DNA of 64,000 nt from Pseudomonas paralcaligenes (GCF_019655855.1 NZ_BPFX01000003.1:310001-374000); one strand, 5' to 3'; positions 1 through 12,289 are shown, numbered from the stretch's first letter. Program-made: numbers and translations. Notes: generated from the sequence alone by a model not told the origin.

Positions 1-1
1 G

Positions 2-1474
2 GCCATGTTCGGCCACATGTCCGACGTCGGCGGCAAGGTGCCGGGCAGCCTGCCGACCAACGCCACCTCGATCTGGGAGGAGGGCATCCGCATCCCGCCG
101 GTCAAGCTGTACCGCCGCGGCGAGATGAACGCCGACATGCTCGACGTGATCCTGCACAACGTGCGCATGCCGCGCTGGAACCGCTCCGACCTCAACGCCA
201 TCGTCGCCGCCTGCCGCACCGCCGGGCGCCGCTGCATGGAACTGGCCGAGCGCTTCGGCGACGACGCCTTCTACAGCGCCCAGCAGGAAATGCTCGAACG
301 CACCCACCGGGCCATGAAGGAAGTCATCGCCCGGGTGGTGCCGGAGCAGCGCCAGGTGTTCGAGGACTACATCTGCGACGACGGCGCCGGGCTCGGCCCC
401 TACACCCTGCGCTGCGCCCTGTGGCGCGAGGGCGAAAAGGCCATCTTCGACTTCGAGGGCACCGACCCGCAGGCGCCGTCCTCGGTCAACTTCTACGTCA
501 ACGAGGAGATGTTCAAGATCTTCTTCGGCGCCCTCACCATCAGCCTGTTCGACCCGGCCATCCTGCTCAACGACGGCTTCTACGACCTGGTCGAGGTGCG
601 CATCCCGCAGGGCTCGATCCTCAAGCCGAACTTCCCCGCCGCGCTGTCTTGCCGTACCCACCTGCTCGGGCGCATCTTCGACATGATGGGCGGGCTGCTC
701 GGCCAGGGCACGCCGCAGGCGATGAACGCCGCCGGCTTCTCCGACTCGCCGCACTTCATGTATTCGGGCTACGACGACAAGGGCGAGTGGTTCCAGCTGT
801 TCCAGATCGGCTTCGGCGGCATCCCCGGTCGCCCGGTCGGCGACGGCCCGGACGGCCATTCCCTGTGGCCGGGCTTCACCAACGTGCCCAACGAATTCGT
901 CGAGGCCTACTTCCCGCTGCGCATCGAGACCTACGAGACCCTGGCGGACTCCGGTGGCGCCGGCCTGCACCGGGGCGGCAACGGCCTGCGGGTGGCCTAC
1001 CGGCTGCTGGCCGACGGCGAGATCTCGATCCACGACGACCGCTGGCTGACCTACCCCTGGGGCGTCAATGGCGGCGCGCCGGGCGCGCGCAGCCGCAAGG
1101 AACTGGTGCGCGCCGACGGCAGCCGGCAGATGCTGCCGGCCAAGTGCGACAACGTGCGGGTCAAGGCCGGCGACCTGGTGCTGTTCGACACCTGGGGGGG
1201 CGGCGGCTGGGGCGACCCGCTGGCGCGCGACCCGGCGCTGGTGCTGCGCGACCTGCGCAAGGGCCTGGTGACGGTGGCGGGCGCGCTGCGCTACGGCGTG
1301 GTGATCGCCGCGGGCGCGGTTGATGAACGGGCGACGAGCGAACTGCGCGCCAGCCTGGCCGCCGAGCGCGGTGAGCTGCAGCTGTTCGACCGCGGCGGCA
1401 CGCTGGACGAGCTGAAGGCGCGCTGTCTGGCGGAAACCGGCCTGCCGGCGCCGGCCACCCCTTCCTGGACCTGA
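2..1474 (+). CDS. Hydantoinase B / oxoprolinase family subunit, 5' end outside window
   Basis: About 490 residues of a HyuB-type subunit are present; the reading frame is open to the first base, so the N-terminus lies outside the window. Near the visible start is the family-typical GHMSDVGG stretch, and near the end a glycine-rich GGGGWGDPL segment. HyuB proteins pair with a HyuA ATPase subunit in ATP-dependent opening of hydantoins or 5-oxoproline, or in acetone/acetophenone-type carboxylation. The HyuA partner would be expected just upstream. The next gene starts 8 bp downstream and encodes an amidohydrolase-fold enzyme, which fits a ring-opening then deamidation or decarbamoylation route. 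The family is well supported; the substrate is not deducible. Confidence 0.88.
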   Translation, partial: AMFGHMSDVGGKVPGSLPTNATSIWEEGIRIPPVKLYRRGEMNADMLDVILHNVRMPRWNRSDLNAIVAACRTAGRRCMELAERFGDDAFYSAQQEMLERTHRAMKEVIARVVPEQRQVFEDYICDDGAGLGPYTLRCALWREGEKAIFDFEGTDPQAPSSVNFYVNEEMFKIFFGALTISLFDPAILLNDGFYDLVEVRIPQGSILKPNFPAALSCRTHLLGRIFDMMGGLLGQGTPQAMNAAGFSDSPHFMYSGYDDKGEWFQLFQIGFGGIPGRPVGDGPDGHSLWPGFTNVPNEFVEAYFPLRIETYETLADSGGAGLHRGGNGLRVAYRLLADGEISIHDDRWLTYPWGVNGGAPGARSRKELVRADGSRQMLPAKCDNVRVKAGDLVLFDTWGGGGWGDPLARDPALVLRDLRKGLVTVAGALRYGVVIAAGAVDERATSELRASLAAERGELQLFDRGGTLDELKARCLAETGLPAPATPSWT

Positions 1475-1482
1475 GGTGCGCC

Positions 1483-2073
1483 ATGGCCCTGGACTCACGC
1501 AGCCTGACCCCGGCGCGGCGCTATGCGCTGCTGCTGGTGGACCTTTCGGTCGGCTTCACCGACCCCACCGCCAGCCCGCTGGCGAGCCCCTGCGACGGCG
1601 TGGTGGAGGCCAACCGCCGTCTGCTGGAAGCGTTCCGCCGGCGCGGCTGGCCGGTGTTCTTCACCACCGTGGCCTACGACGATCCGGCCCAGGCGCGGGT
1701 GTTCCGCGCCAAGCTGCCGGTGCTCGACCTGCTGGCGGCGGGCTCGCCGCTGGTGGAAATCGACCCGCGCCTGGCGCCGCTGGCCGACGAGCCGGTGCTG
1801 GTCAAGCACTGGGCCAGCGCCTTCTTCGCCACCGACCTGGCCGAGCGCATCCGCCAGGCCGGCGCCGACGGGGTGATGGTCACCGGCCTGACCACCAGCG
1901 GCTGCGTGCGGGCCTCGGCGGTGGACGCCCTGCAGCACGACTTCCGCGTGCTGCTGCCGGAGCAGGCCTGCGGTGACCGCGACGCCGAGGCGCACCGCGC
2001 GAGCCTGCGCGACCTGGACCTCAAGTACGCCGACGTGCGCCCGCTGGAGGAGTGCCTTGCGCTGCTGGGCTAG
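1483..2073 (+). CDS. Isochorismatase-fold cysteine amidohydrolase
   Basis: A 196-residue protein of the isochorismatase-like hydrolase family, which includes N-carbamoylsarcosine amidase, maleamate amidase and nicotinamidase. The expected triad is visible: Asp in ALLLVDLS (about residue 20), Lys in VLVKHWAS (about 108) and the nucleophile Cys in TTSGCVRAS (about 147). A catalytic Cys favours amide or carbamoyl hydrolysis over isochorismate hydrolysis. It follows the HyuB-like gene by 8 bp, so it probably acts on the ring-opened product, for example an N-carbamoyl amino acid or a maleamate-like half-amide. The substrate is inferred from context only. Confidence 0.85.
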   Translation: MALDSRSLTPARRYALLLVDLSVGFTDPTASPLASPCDGVVEANRRLLEAFRRRGWPVFFTTVAYDDPAQARVFRAKLPVLDLLAAGSPLVEIDPRLAPLADEPVLVKHWASAFFATDLAERIRQAGADGVMVTGLTTSGCVRASAVDALQHDFRVLLPEQACGDRDAEAHRASLRDLDLKYADVRPLEECLALLG

Positions 2074-2440
2074 CGCGCTGCTGCCGGCGCTGCTCGGCCT
2101 GGCGGGTTGCGCCGGCGTGCCCGGCGGTGGCTCGGGGCCGGGCGCTGCGCCGCCGCAGCCCGCGGCCTGCGACGCCTACGTCGAGGCTTGGGTCGGCCAC
2201 TTCCGCGCCAACGTGGCGCGCCTCGACGGCCAGGCCCGCGAGGCGCCGCTGGCCGCGCTGGAGCGGGCGCGGCTGGCCCTGGCCGACCAGGGCATCGCCG
2301 AGGACAGCTGCCGGCGGCCGTTCTGCATCATCCAGCCGCGCGCCGGCGGGCGCCTGGACAGCTACTGCGGCTACCGGGTGGCCGGCGGCGCCGACGGGGA
2401 ACTCTATCGCTGGGTGCCGTGGACGCCCGCCCGCCGCTGA
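2057..2440 (+). CDS. Small putative lipoprotein, TTG start
   Basis: A hypothetical protein of about 127 residues that overlaps the end of the preceding gene in another frame. The best start is TTG at 2057, preceded by GGAGGAG at about 2047-2052. It gives a short hydrophobic leader ending in the lipobox LAGC, so the mature protein would be a lipoprotein beginning at that Cys. Several more cysteines in the mature part (CDAY, SCRRPFC, YCGY) suggest disulfides in the periplasm. I do not recognise a family. The overlap with the upstream gene suggests translational coupling; the start codon is the weak point. Confidence 0.6.
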   Translation: MRCWASALLPALLGLAGCAGVPGGGSGPGAAPPQPAACDAYVEAWVGHFRANVARLDGQAREAPLAALERARLALADQGIAEDSCRRPFCIIQPRAGGRLDSYCGYRVAGGADGELYRWVPWTPARR

Positions 2441-2482
2441 GGCGCGCGCCACGACAGCCGACAACCAATCGCCGAGGTGATC

Positions 2483-3898
2483 ATGGGAGCACAGACGCTC
2501 TACGACAAACTCTGGGACCGGCACCGGGTCGAGGAGATGCCCGACGGCTCCACCCTGCTGTACATCGACCGCCACCTGCTGCACGAGGTGACCTCGCCGC
2601 AGGCCTTCTCCAACCTGCGCCTGGCCGGCCGCCAGCCCTGGCGGCGCGACACCAGCCTGGCGACGCCGGACCACAACGTGCCGACCCTGGGCCGCGAGCA
2701 GGGCATCGGCGGGGTCGCCGACCCCATCGCCCGGCAGCAGATCGCCACCCTGGAGAAGAACAGCCGCGAGTTCGACATCCCGCTGTTCGCCCTGGACGAC
2801 ATGCGCCAGGGCATCGTCCACGTGGTCGGCCCGGAGCAGGGCCTGACCCTGCCGGGGCTGACCCTGGTCTGCGGCGACTCGCACACCGCCACCCACGGCG
2901 CCTTCGCCGCGCTGGCCCACGGCATCGGCAGCAGCGAGGTCGAGCACGTGCTGGCGACCCAGACCCTGCGCAGCCACAAGCTGAAGAACTTCCGCATCCG
3001 CGTCGACGGCCGGCTGGCGCCGGGCATCACCGCCAAGGATCTGGCCCTGTTCGTGATCGGCCGCATCGGCACCGCCGGCGGCAGCGGCCACGCCCTGGAG
3101 TTCTGCGGCCCGGCGGTCGAGGCGCTGAGCATGGAAGGGCGCATGACCCTGTGCAATATGAGCATCGAGGCCGGCGCCCGGGTCGGCCTGGTGGCCTACG
3201 ACCAGACCACCGAGGCCTACGTGCTCGGCCGGCCGATGGCGCCGACCGGCGAGGCCTGGCAGGCGGCGGTGCAGTACTGGCGCGCCAGCCTGCATTCCGA
3301 CGCCGATGCCCGCTTCGAGCGGACCCTGGAACTGGACGCCGGCGAGGTCGGCCCGCAGGTCACCTGGGGCACCTCGCCGGAAATGGTGCTGCCCATCGAG
3401 GGCCGGGTGCCGACCCCGGACCAGGCCCGCGACGCCCTGCAGCGCCTGGACTGGGAGCGCGCCCGCGCCTACATGGGCCTGGAGCCGGGGCAGGCGCTGG
3501 CCGGCCTGGCGCTGGACCGCATCTTCATCGGCTCCTGCACCAACGCGCGGATCGAGGACCTGCGCGCCGCCGCCGAGGTACTGCGCGGCCGCCAGGTGCA
3601 CGACCGCATCCGCCAGGCGCTGGTGGTGCCGGGCTCCGGGCTGGTGCGGCTGCAGGCCGAGCGCGAGGGCCTGGACCGCATCTTCAAGGCGGCCGGCTTC
3701 GAGTGGCGGGCGCCGGGCTGCTCCATGTGCCTGGGCATGAACGCCGACCGGCTGAGCCCGGGCGAGCGCTGCGCGGCCACCTCCAACCGCAATTTCGAAG
3801 GCCGCCAGGGCAAGGGCGGGCGCACCCACCTGATGTCCCCGGCGATGGCCGCCGCCGCCGCGGTGGCCGGCGAACTGGTCGACTTCAGGAGCCTGTGA
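2483..3898 (+). CDS. leuC: LeuC-type aconitase-superfamily hydratase, large subunit
   Basis: A 471-residue protein matching the proteobacterial 3-isopropylmalate dehydratase large subunit along its length. The [4Fe-4S] ligands are visible as Cys in [10 protein letters not shown] and the CxxC in [10 protein letters not shown], and the [11 protein letters not shown] and [10 protein letters not shown] signatures are present. GAGGTGA lies a few bases before the ATG. With LeuD it forms an isomerase or hydratase that moves a hydroxyl group on a branched or dicarboxylic acid. No leuB or leuA is nearby; the pair sits between hydantoinase/amidase genes and a sigma-54 activator, so a catabolic role (for example citraconate or maleate hydration) is a real alternative to leucine synthesis. 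The family call is firm; the substrate is open. Confidence 0.9.
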   Translation: MGAQTLYDKLWDRHRVEEMPDGSTLLYIDRHLLHEVTSPQAFSNLRLAGRQPWRRDTSLATPDHNVPTLGREQGIGGVADPIARQQIATLEKNSREFDIPLFALDDMRQGIVHVVGPEQGLTLPGLTLVCGDSHTATHGAFAALAHGIGSSEVEHVLATQTLRSHKLKNFRIRVDGRLAPGITAKDLALFVIGRIGTAGGSGHALEFCGPAVEALSMEGRMTLCNMSIEAGARVGLVAYDQTTEAYVLGRPMAPTGEAWQAAVQYWRASLHSDADARFERTLELDAGEVGPQVTWGTSPEMVLPIEGRVPTPDQARDALQRLDWERARAYMGLEPGQALAGLALDRIFIGSCTNARIEDLRAAAEVLRGRQVHDRIRQALVVPGSGLVRLQAEREGLDRIFKAAGFEWRAPGCSMCLGMNADRLSPGERCAATSNRNFEGRQGKGGRTHLMSPAMAAAAAVAGELVDFRSL

Positions 3899-3900
3899 GC

Positions 3901-4539
3901 ATGCAACCCTTGATCGAGCACGAGGGGATCGTCATCCCCCTCAACCGGGCCAACATCGACACCGACATGCTGCTGCCCAAGCAGTACCTCAAGAGCCTGG
4001 AGTCTCACGGCTTCGGCGGCTTCCTGTTCGACGACGAACGCTACCTGGACCCCGGCGAGATCGACACGCCGCCGGCCTCGCGGCGCGAGAACCCGGCCTT
4101 CATCCTCAACCGCGAGCCCTACCGCCACGGCAGCCTGGTGCTGGCCCAGGCCAACTTCGGCTGCGGCTCCAGCCGCGAGCACGCGGTGTGGGCGCTGCGC
4201 GACTTCGGCGTGAGGGTGGTCATCGCCCCCAGTTTCGGGGATATTTTCCGCAGCAACTGCTTCAACAACGGAATGCTGCCGCTGATCCTGCCGCAGGAAG
4301 ACGTCGACCGGCTGTTCGCCATGAGCGAGGCCCGCGGCGAACTGCGGGCCAGGGTCGACGTGGCGCGTCGAACGCTCGAAGCCGGTGACCGGCGCTGGGT
4401 GTTCGAACTGGAGGAGGGACGCCGCCAGAGGCTGCTCAAGGGGCTGGACGACATCGGGGAAACGCTGCGCCACGCCGAGCGCATTCGCGCCTACGAGGCC
4501 GAGCGACAACGGCTGGAGCCCTGGGTGTTCCGCTCCTGA
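3901..4539 (+). CDS. leuD: LeuD-type hydratase, small subunit
   Basis: A 212-residue small subunit beginning 2 bp after leuC. Family signatures include NRANIDTDMLLPKQYLK near the N-terminus and FGCGSSREHAVWAL, the swivel domain that closes over the LeuC active site. The length is usual for proteobacterial LeuD. The TGA stop at 4537-4539 is also the left target duplication of the adjacent MITE-like element, so that insertion left the protein intact. As with leuC, the absence of leuB and the catabolic neighbours make the true substrate uncertain. Confidence 0.9.
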   Translation: MQPLIEHEGIVIPLNRANIDTDMLLPKQYLKSLESHGFGGFLFDDERYLDPGEIDTPPASRRENPAFILNREPYRHGSLVLAQANFGCGSSREHAVWALRDFGVRVVIAPSFGDIFRSNCFNNGMLPLILPQEDVDRLFAMSEARGELRARVDVARRTLEAGDRRWVFELEEGRRQRLLKGLDDIGETLRHAERIRAYEAERQRLEPWVFRS

Positions 4540-4677
4540 GAACCTGTTTACGATCTTCTGGATTAGAGCCAGACAAGGCAAAAGTGGCCGAAAAGCGCAG
4601 TTTACGAGTGTAAATGAGCATTTTGAGGCCACTTTTAACGCCGTATGGCCGACAGCCAGGAGATCGTAAACAGGTTC
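4540..4677. repeat. 138-bp MITE-like element with terminal inverted repeats
   Basis: The ends are 22-bp inverted repeats starting GAACCTGTTTACGATCT, matching at 21 of 22 positions. They are flanked by the direct repeat TGA (4537-4539 and 4678-4680). The interior contains further self-complementary sequence (AAAAGTGGCC near 4581, GGCCACTTTT near 4627), so a long hairpin is possible. There is no transposase frame. A 3-bp TNA-type duplication fits a non-autonomous derivative of an IS5-group element; the parent family is inferred. Confidence 0.75.
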
Positions 4678-4716
4678 TGAGCGCGAACTTGACAAGAACA
4701 ATAAAGAGGTCAGGCC

Positions 4717-6567
<1,851 letters not shown>

Positions 6568-6621
6568 CGCGTCTTCCGAATCACCTCCGCCACCGGCGGA
6601 CCCGTCACGAGAGAGCCCCGT

Positions 6622-8391
<1,770 letters not shown>

Positions 8392-8395
8392 GGGC

Positions 8396-8731
8396 TCAGG
8401 GCGGGTCCTGCCGCAGGGCATCCGCCCAGCGGCCGGCGAAGCGGTACAGCGGGATGAACGCCTCCAGCAGCTCGCGGCCGAGCGGGGTCAGCGCGTAGCC
8501 CTCGGCCCGTAGCTCGATGATGCCGCCCTCGCGCAGTTCGTTGATCCGGGCCTGCAGCACGCTGGGCGAGAGGTTGCCCGCCGCGCTGCGCAGCGCCCGG
8601 GAATTCAGCGCGCCGTCGCGCAGCTCCCAGAGGATGCGCAGCGCCCACTTGCGCCCCAGCAGTTCGAGCAGCGCCATGATCGGGCGGCGCCCGTCCACCA
8701 TTGGCGGGGCTTGCCGTTCGTCATCATTCAT
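8396..8731 (-). CDS. HxlR-type winged-helix regulator
   Basis: A 111-residue winged-helix protein with the HxlR/MarR-like pattern: MALLELLGRKWALRILWEL, then a recognition-helix region (NLSPSVLQARINELREGG) and a wing (YALTPLGREL). It ends 4 bp from the convergent acyl-CoA dehydrogenase gene and is divergent from the carboxymuconolactone-decarboxylase-like gene. The intergenic region holds two copies of a dyad, which is the expected arrangement for a dimeric autorepressor that also controls its divergent neighbour. The inducer is unknown. Confidence 0.85.
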   Translation of the reverse strand: MNDDERQAPPMVDGRRPIMALLELLGRKWALRILWELRDGALNSRALRSAAGNLSPSVLQARINELREGGIIELRAEGYALTPLGRELLEAFIPLYRFAGRWADALRQDPP

Positions 8732-8747
8732 ATCGATTCGCCTTGAG

Positions 8748-8797
8748 TTGCTACGAATTCAGTAGCAATCATTCATCCGCTACACAATCAATAGCGG
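8748..8797. promoter_or_regulatory. Paired dyad operators between hxlR-like and CMD-like genes
   Basis: TTGCTAC at 8748-8754 pairs with GTAGCAA at 8762-8768. CCGCTA at 8777-8782 pairs with TAGCGG at 8792-8797. Both fit one pattern, GCTAC-N7-RTAGC, with centres about 29 bp apart. The second copy touches the ribosome-binding site (GGAGG at 8796-8800) of the gene starting at 8808, so binding there could block expression. Assignment to the HxlR-type regulator is by position. Confidence 0.65.
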
Positions 8798-8807
8798 AGG
8801 ATACAGC

Positions 8808-9359
8808 ATGTCCCGGATCACCCCCTTGCAGGAACCCTACCCGGCCGAAATCCGCGCCGCCTTCGACAGGATCATGGGCGCCGGCGTGCCGCCCCTGGTG
8901 CTGTTTTCCACCCTCGCCACCAGCGAGCGCGCCTGGCGCAAGTTCGGCGCCGGCTCGCTGCTGGAGGGCGGCCCGTTGACGCTGCGCCAGCGCGAGCTGG
9001 TCATCGACCGGGTCTGCGCCCGCAGCGGCTGCGAATACGAATGGGGCGTGCACGTGCGGGTGTTCGCCCAGGCCGCCGGGCTCAGCCGCGACGAGGTGGC
9101 CGCCACCCTGGAACAGCCGCTGCGCGCGGAGCACTGGAGCGCCGAGGAGGGCGCGCTGCTGGCGGCGGTCGACGCGCTGCACGAGCGGGCGACCCTGAGC
9201 GAGGCGGAGTTCGCCGACCTGCGCGCACACTTCGACGAGGCCCAGGTGCTGGAAGTCCTGATGCTCGCCGGCTTCTACCGCACGGTCGCCTACCTCGCCA
9301 ATGGCCTCGACCTGCCGCTGGAGGCCAGCGCCGCCCGCTTCAGCGACTACCGGGGCTGA
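8808..9359 (+). CDS. Carboxymuconolactone decarboxylase-family protein
   Basis: A 183-residue all-helical protein of the CMD/AhpD-like superfamily. The core element REL VIDRVCARSGCEYEWGVH (residues about 63-82) carries a Cys-Glu-Trp-His arrangement typical of the family. Members include gamma-carboxymuconolactone decarboxylase and peroxidase-like proteins of unknown substrate. GGAGG precedes the start by 7 bp and is overlapped by a dyad operator. The 3' end overlaps the convergent AraC gene by 13 bp. The divergent HxlR-type gene is the likely regulator. The enzymatic role is not determined. Confidence 0.8.
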   Translation: MSRITPLQEPYPAEIRAAFDRIMGAGVPPLVLFSTLATSERAWRKFGAGSLLEGGPLTLRQRELVIDRVCARSGCEYEWGVHVRVFAQAAGLSRDEVAATLEQPLRAEHWSAEEGALLAAVDALHERATLSEAEFADLRAHFDEAQVLEVLMLAGFYRTVAYLANGLDLPLEASAARFSDYRG

Positions 9360-10351
9360 CGGGCTTCCTGGGGCGTGCGCCCGCTCCACTCCTTGAAGGC
9401 GCGGGTGAAGGCGCTGTGCTCCGAGTAGCCCAGCAGCATGGCGATGTCGACGATCTGCAGGCGCGGGTCGCGCAGGTACGACTGGGCGAGTTCGTGGCGG
9501 ACCAGGTTCAGTTCGCCGCGGAAGCTGGTGCCGGCCTCCTGCAGGCGGCGCTGCAGGGTGCGCGGCGAGCAGCCCAGCTGCGCGCCGATGCGCTCGATGC
9601 CGGGCTCGCCCTCGCGCAGGGCACGGGCGATGGCCTTGCGCAGCTGTTCCACCAGCGCGTGTTGCTGCGGCAGCTGGGCCAGCAGGCGGTCCGCGTGCTG
9701 TTCCAGCAGGGCGATCAGCGTCGGGTCGGGGCTCTTCATGGGCAGTTCGAGCAGTTGCGACGAGAAGCGCATCACCGCCTCGGGCCGGCCGAAGCGCACC
9801 GGGCAGCCGAAGAACGCCTCGTAGAGCGTGCTGTCGGCGGGGCCGACATGGTTAAAGTCGATCAGCAGCGGGTTGGCCGTGCCGCGCACCAGGTCGCGGC
9901 AGAACTGCACCATCGCCACGGTGCCGGTCTCGCTCACCAGCGGGCCGGGCTGGTACTGGCTGACGTCCCAGGCCAGCTCGAACCAGCCCTCGCCGTCGCG
10001 GCGGGTCATGGGAACCACGTCGAACACCAGGCGCTGGTAGCGCTCGAAGCGTTGCAGCACGGCCGCCAGGCTCTCGCAGACCAGCAGCACCGAGCCGAAC
10101 ACGCCGTAGTGCCGGGCGCTGACGGTGCGGCCGAGGTGCAGGCCCAGCAGCGGGTCGTCGAGTGCCTGCGCCGCCGTCACCAGCAGGTGTTCCCAGTGCT
10201 CCACGTCCATGCCGCCGATACCGCCTGGCGCGGGTTCGGGCCAGGGCTCGCCGAGCACCGACTCCGGCTCGTGGCCGAGCGCCTCCAGGTATTCATAGAG
10301 CAGTTGCACGTAGGTCTCGGGCACCACGCGCCGATGCAGTGGCTGGCTCAT
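9347..10351 (-). CDS. AraC-family regulator with arabinose-binding-type N-domain (VirS/OruR-like)
   Basis: A 334-residue regulator starting MSQPLHRRVV. Residues about 15-215 form the effector domain seen in OruR, ArgR-type and mycobacterial VirS regulators; residues about 235-330 hold two helix-turn-helix motifs (IGAQLGCSPRTLQRRL and IAMLLGYSEHSAFTRAF). It is divergent from an alpha/beta hydrolase and an SDR. The intergenic sequence contains GTCAAGC direct repeats that recur before the monooxygenase at 14202, so it probably activates both transcription units. The longer in-frame start at 10408 would place coding sequence over the repeats and is less likely. Confidence 0.88.
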   Translation of the reverse strand: MSQPLHRRVVPETYVQLLYEYLEALGHEPESVLGEPWPEPAPGGIGGMDVEHWEHLLVTAAQALDDPLLGLHLGRTVSARHYGVFGSVLLVCESLAAVLQRFERYQRLVFDVVPMTRRDGEGWFELAWDVSQYQPGPLVSETGTVAMVQFCRDLVRGTANPLLIDFNHVGPADSTLYEAFFGCPVRFGRPEAVMRFSSQLLELPMKSPDPTLIALLEQHADRLLAQLPQQHALVEQLRKAIARALREGEPGIERIGAQLGCSPRTLQRRLQEAGTSFRGELNLVRHELAQSYLRDPRLQIVDIAMLLGYSEHSAFTRAFKEWSGRTPQEARQPR

Positions 10352-10371
10352 CACGGCCTCACTTGTTGTTT

Positions 10372-10443
10372 GGCGCAAAGTGTCAAGCGGAGCGTCGGGT
10401 AGCGTCAAGCCGTCGTGCCGGCGCTTGCCGAGAATGGCGCCAC
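10372..10443. promoter_or_regulatory. AraC-type operator/promoter block, copy A
   Basis: GTCAAGC occurs at 10382-10388 and again at 10404-10410, 22 bp apart (two helical turns). The 72-bp stretch matches the block at 14062-14133 at about 57 positions with no gaps. It lies between the AraC gene and the divergent hydrolase. Read on the minus strand the repeats give TTGAC-like -35 boxes facing the regulator, which could allow autoregulation. Confidence 0.7.
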
Positions 10444-10469
10444 TTCAGCCACCCGACGGACGCCGCCCC

Positions 10470-11399
10470 ATGAACGCCCTCGCCGATCTTCTGACCCCGA
10501 CCACGCTCCGCTTCCCCTCCGCCGACGCGCATTGCGTGGCCGACTACTACCGCCCGCTGGGCGCCGGCCCCTTCCCGGTGGTGGTGATGGCGCACGGCCT
10601 CGGCGGCACGCGCAGGATGCGCCTGCCGGCCTTCGCCGAACGCTTCGCCGCCGCCGGCTACGCCTGCCTGGTGTTCGACTACCGCCACTTCGGCGACAGC
10701 GGGGGCGAGCCGCGCCAGCTGCTGGACGTCGGCCGCCAATTGCAGGACTGGAAGGCGGCCATCGCCCACGCTCGCGGCCTGGCCGACGTGGACCCGGCGC
10801 GGGTCGCCATCTGGGGCACCTCGTTCGGCGGCGGGCACGTGCTGGCCACCGCCGCCGAGGATGCGCGGGTGGCCGCCGTCATCTCCCAGTGCCCGTTCAC
10901 CGACGGCCTGGCCTCCAGCCTCGCCACCGAACCCCTGGTGTCGCTCCGGCTCAGCGCGCTGGCCGTGGCCGACCGCATCGGCGCGCTGTTCGGCGCCAGG
11001 CCGATCCTGGTGCCGCTGGCCGGGCGCCCCGGGACGGTTGCGTTCATGACCTCGGCGGACAGCTGGGACGGCTACCACCGGCTGATGCCGCCGGGCGCGC
11101 CCAGCCGCGACGAGATCGCCGCGCGCTTCGCCCTGGACATCATCCGCTACTACCCTGGGCGCAAGACGCCGCGCATCCAGGCCCCGGTGCTGTTCTGCGT
11201 GTGCGACCCGGACAGCGTGGCGCCGGCGAAGCGGACCCTGGCCCACGCCCGTCGCGCGCCGCGCCACGAGATCAAGCGCTACCCTCATGGCCACTTCGAC
11301 ATCTACGTGGGCGAGGCCTTCGAGCAGGTGGTGAACGACCAGCTCGACTTCCTCCAGCGCACGGTGCCGAGCATTGCAACCAAGAGAGCAGACGCATGA
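10470..11399 (+). CDS. Alpha/beta hydrolase (dienelactone hydrolase / X-Pro peptidase-like)
   Basis: A 309-residue alpha/beta hydrolase with HGLGGTRRMRLPAFAERF near the oxyanion region, the nucleophile elbow GTSFGG (Ser about 120), a late acidic loop (VCDPDSVAP) and a C-terminal His in YPHGHFDIY. It is probably an intracellular esterase or lactonase, because no signal peptide is visible. The stop overlaps the SDR start (ATGA). It sits behind the AraC operator block; with the monooxygenase gene further along, ester or lactone cleavage is a plausible role. Confidence 0.85.
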   Translation: MNALADLLTPTTLRFPSADAHCVADYYRPLGAGPFPVVVMAHGLGGTRRMRLPAFAERFAAAGYACLVFDYRHFGDSGGEPRQLLDVGRQLQDWKAAIAHARGLADVDPARVAIWGTSFGGGHVLATAAEDARVAAVISQCPFTDGLASSLATEPLVSLRLSALAVADRIGALFGARPILVPLAGRPGTVAFMTSADSWDGYHRLMPPGAPSRDEIAARFALDIIRYYPGRKTPRIQAPVLFCVCDPDSVAPAKRTLAHARRAPRHEIKRYPHGHFDIYVGEAFEQVVNDQLDFLQRTVPSIATKRADA

Positions 11400-12289
11400 C
11401 CTACGACCTCGAAGGCAAAGTGGTGCTGATCACCGGCGCGGCGGGCGGCATCGGTTCCGCCGCCGCGCGGGAGCTGTACCTGCAGGGCGCCAGCCTGGTG
11501 CTGACCGACACCCGGCAGGAGACGGTAGACGAGCTGGCCCGGGAATTCGACGCCCGGCGCGTGCTGCCGCTGGCGCTCGACGTCACCGACGCCGAGGCGG
11601 CGAAGGCGGTGGTGCGCCAGGCGGTCGAGCGCTTCGGCCGCCTCGACGTGGCCTTCGCCAATGCCGGCATCGCCTGGGCCGGCGTGCCGGCGACCCTGCG
11701 CGTCTGCGACGAGGCGGAGTTCCGCCGCATCGTCGAGGTGGACCTGTTCGGCGTGTGGCACACCCTGCGCGCGGCGCTGCCGGAGATCGTCCGCAACCGC
11801 GGCCAGGTGCTGATCACCTCGTCGATCTACGCCTTCATGAACGGCATGGCCAACGCGCCCTACGCCGCGTCCAAGGCGGCGGTGGAGTCGCTGGGCCGGG
11901 CGCTGCGCGCCGAGCTGAGCACGACCGGGGCGAGCGCGAGCGTGCTCTATCCCGGCTGGACGGACACCGCCATCGCCAAGGTCGCCTTCGGCGGCAATCT
12001 GCTCGTGACCCGGATGAACGAGAGCGGGCTGCCGGCCTTCCTGCGCCGGCCGATTCCGCCCGCGCAGGTGGCGCGCGCGGTGGTGCATGGCCTGCAAAGG
12101 CGCCGGCCGCGCATCGTCGTCCCCGCGCGCTGGGCGCCCATCGCCCTGATGCGCGGCCTGCTGAATATGCTGGTGGATTGGCGCCTGCCGCGCGATGAGC
12201 GCTTGCAGCGGCTGCTCCTGCAACTGGAGGACGAGGCCGCGCGCAGCCAGGCCCAGGATCGAGGCGATCCACCGGAGGTGCGCCCATGA
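11396..12289 (+). CDS. Short-chain dehydrogenase/reductase
   Basis: A 297-residue SDR. The cofactor motif is TGAAGGIG, the NAG motif is ANAGI, and the catalytic residues are Ser in ITSSIYAF and Tyr/Lys in YAASK. The Asp at the end of strand 2 (VLTDTRQE) favours NAD over NADP. It overlaps the hydrolase by 4 bp, so the two are translationally coupled. A C-terminal extension (about 50 residues) is rich in basic residues and resembles SDRs found with MymA-type monooxygenases. It probably oxidises an alcohol to the ketone used by the monooxygenase, or acts on the hydrolysis product; this is inference. Confidence 0.88.
   Translation: MTYDLEGKVVLITGAAGGIGSAAARELYLQGASLVLTDTRQETVDELAREFDARRVLPLALDVTDAEAAKAVVRQAVERFGRLDVAFANAGIAWAGVPATLRVCDEAEFRRIVEVDLFGVWHTLRAALPEIVRNRGQVLITSSIYAFMNGMANAPYAASKAAVESLGRALRAELSTTGASASVLYPGWTDTAIAKVAFGGNLLVTRMNESGLPAFLRRPIPPAQVARAVVHGLQRRRPRIVVPARWAPIALMRGLLNMLVDWRLPRDERLQRLLLQLEDEAARSQAQDRGDPPEVRP

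Noticed and set aside
2107..3900. Upstream extension of the leuD frame to give an 810-codon protein
   Set aside because: The part before 3901 overlaps leuC in another frame and has no domain character; leuD starts at the ATG at 3901.
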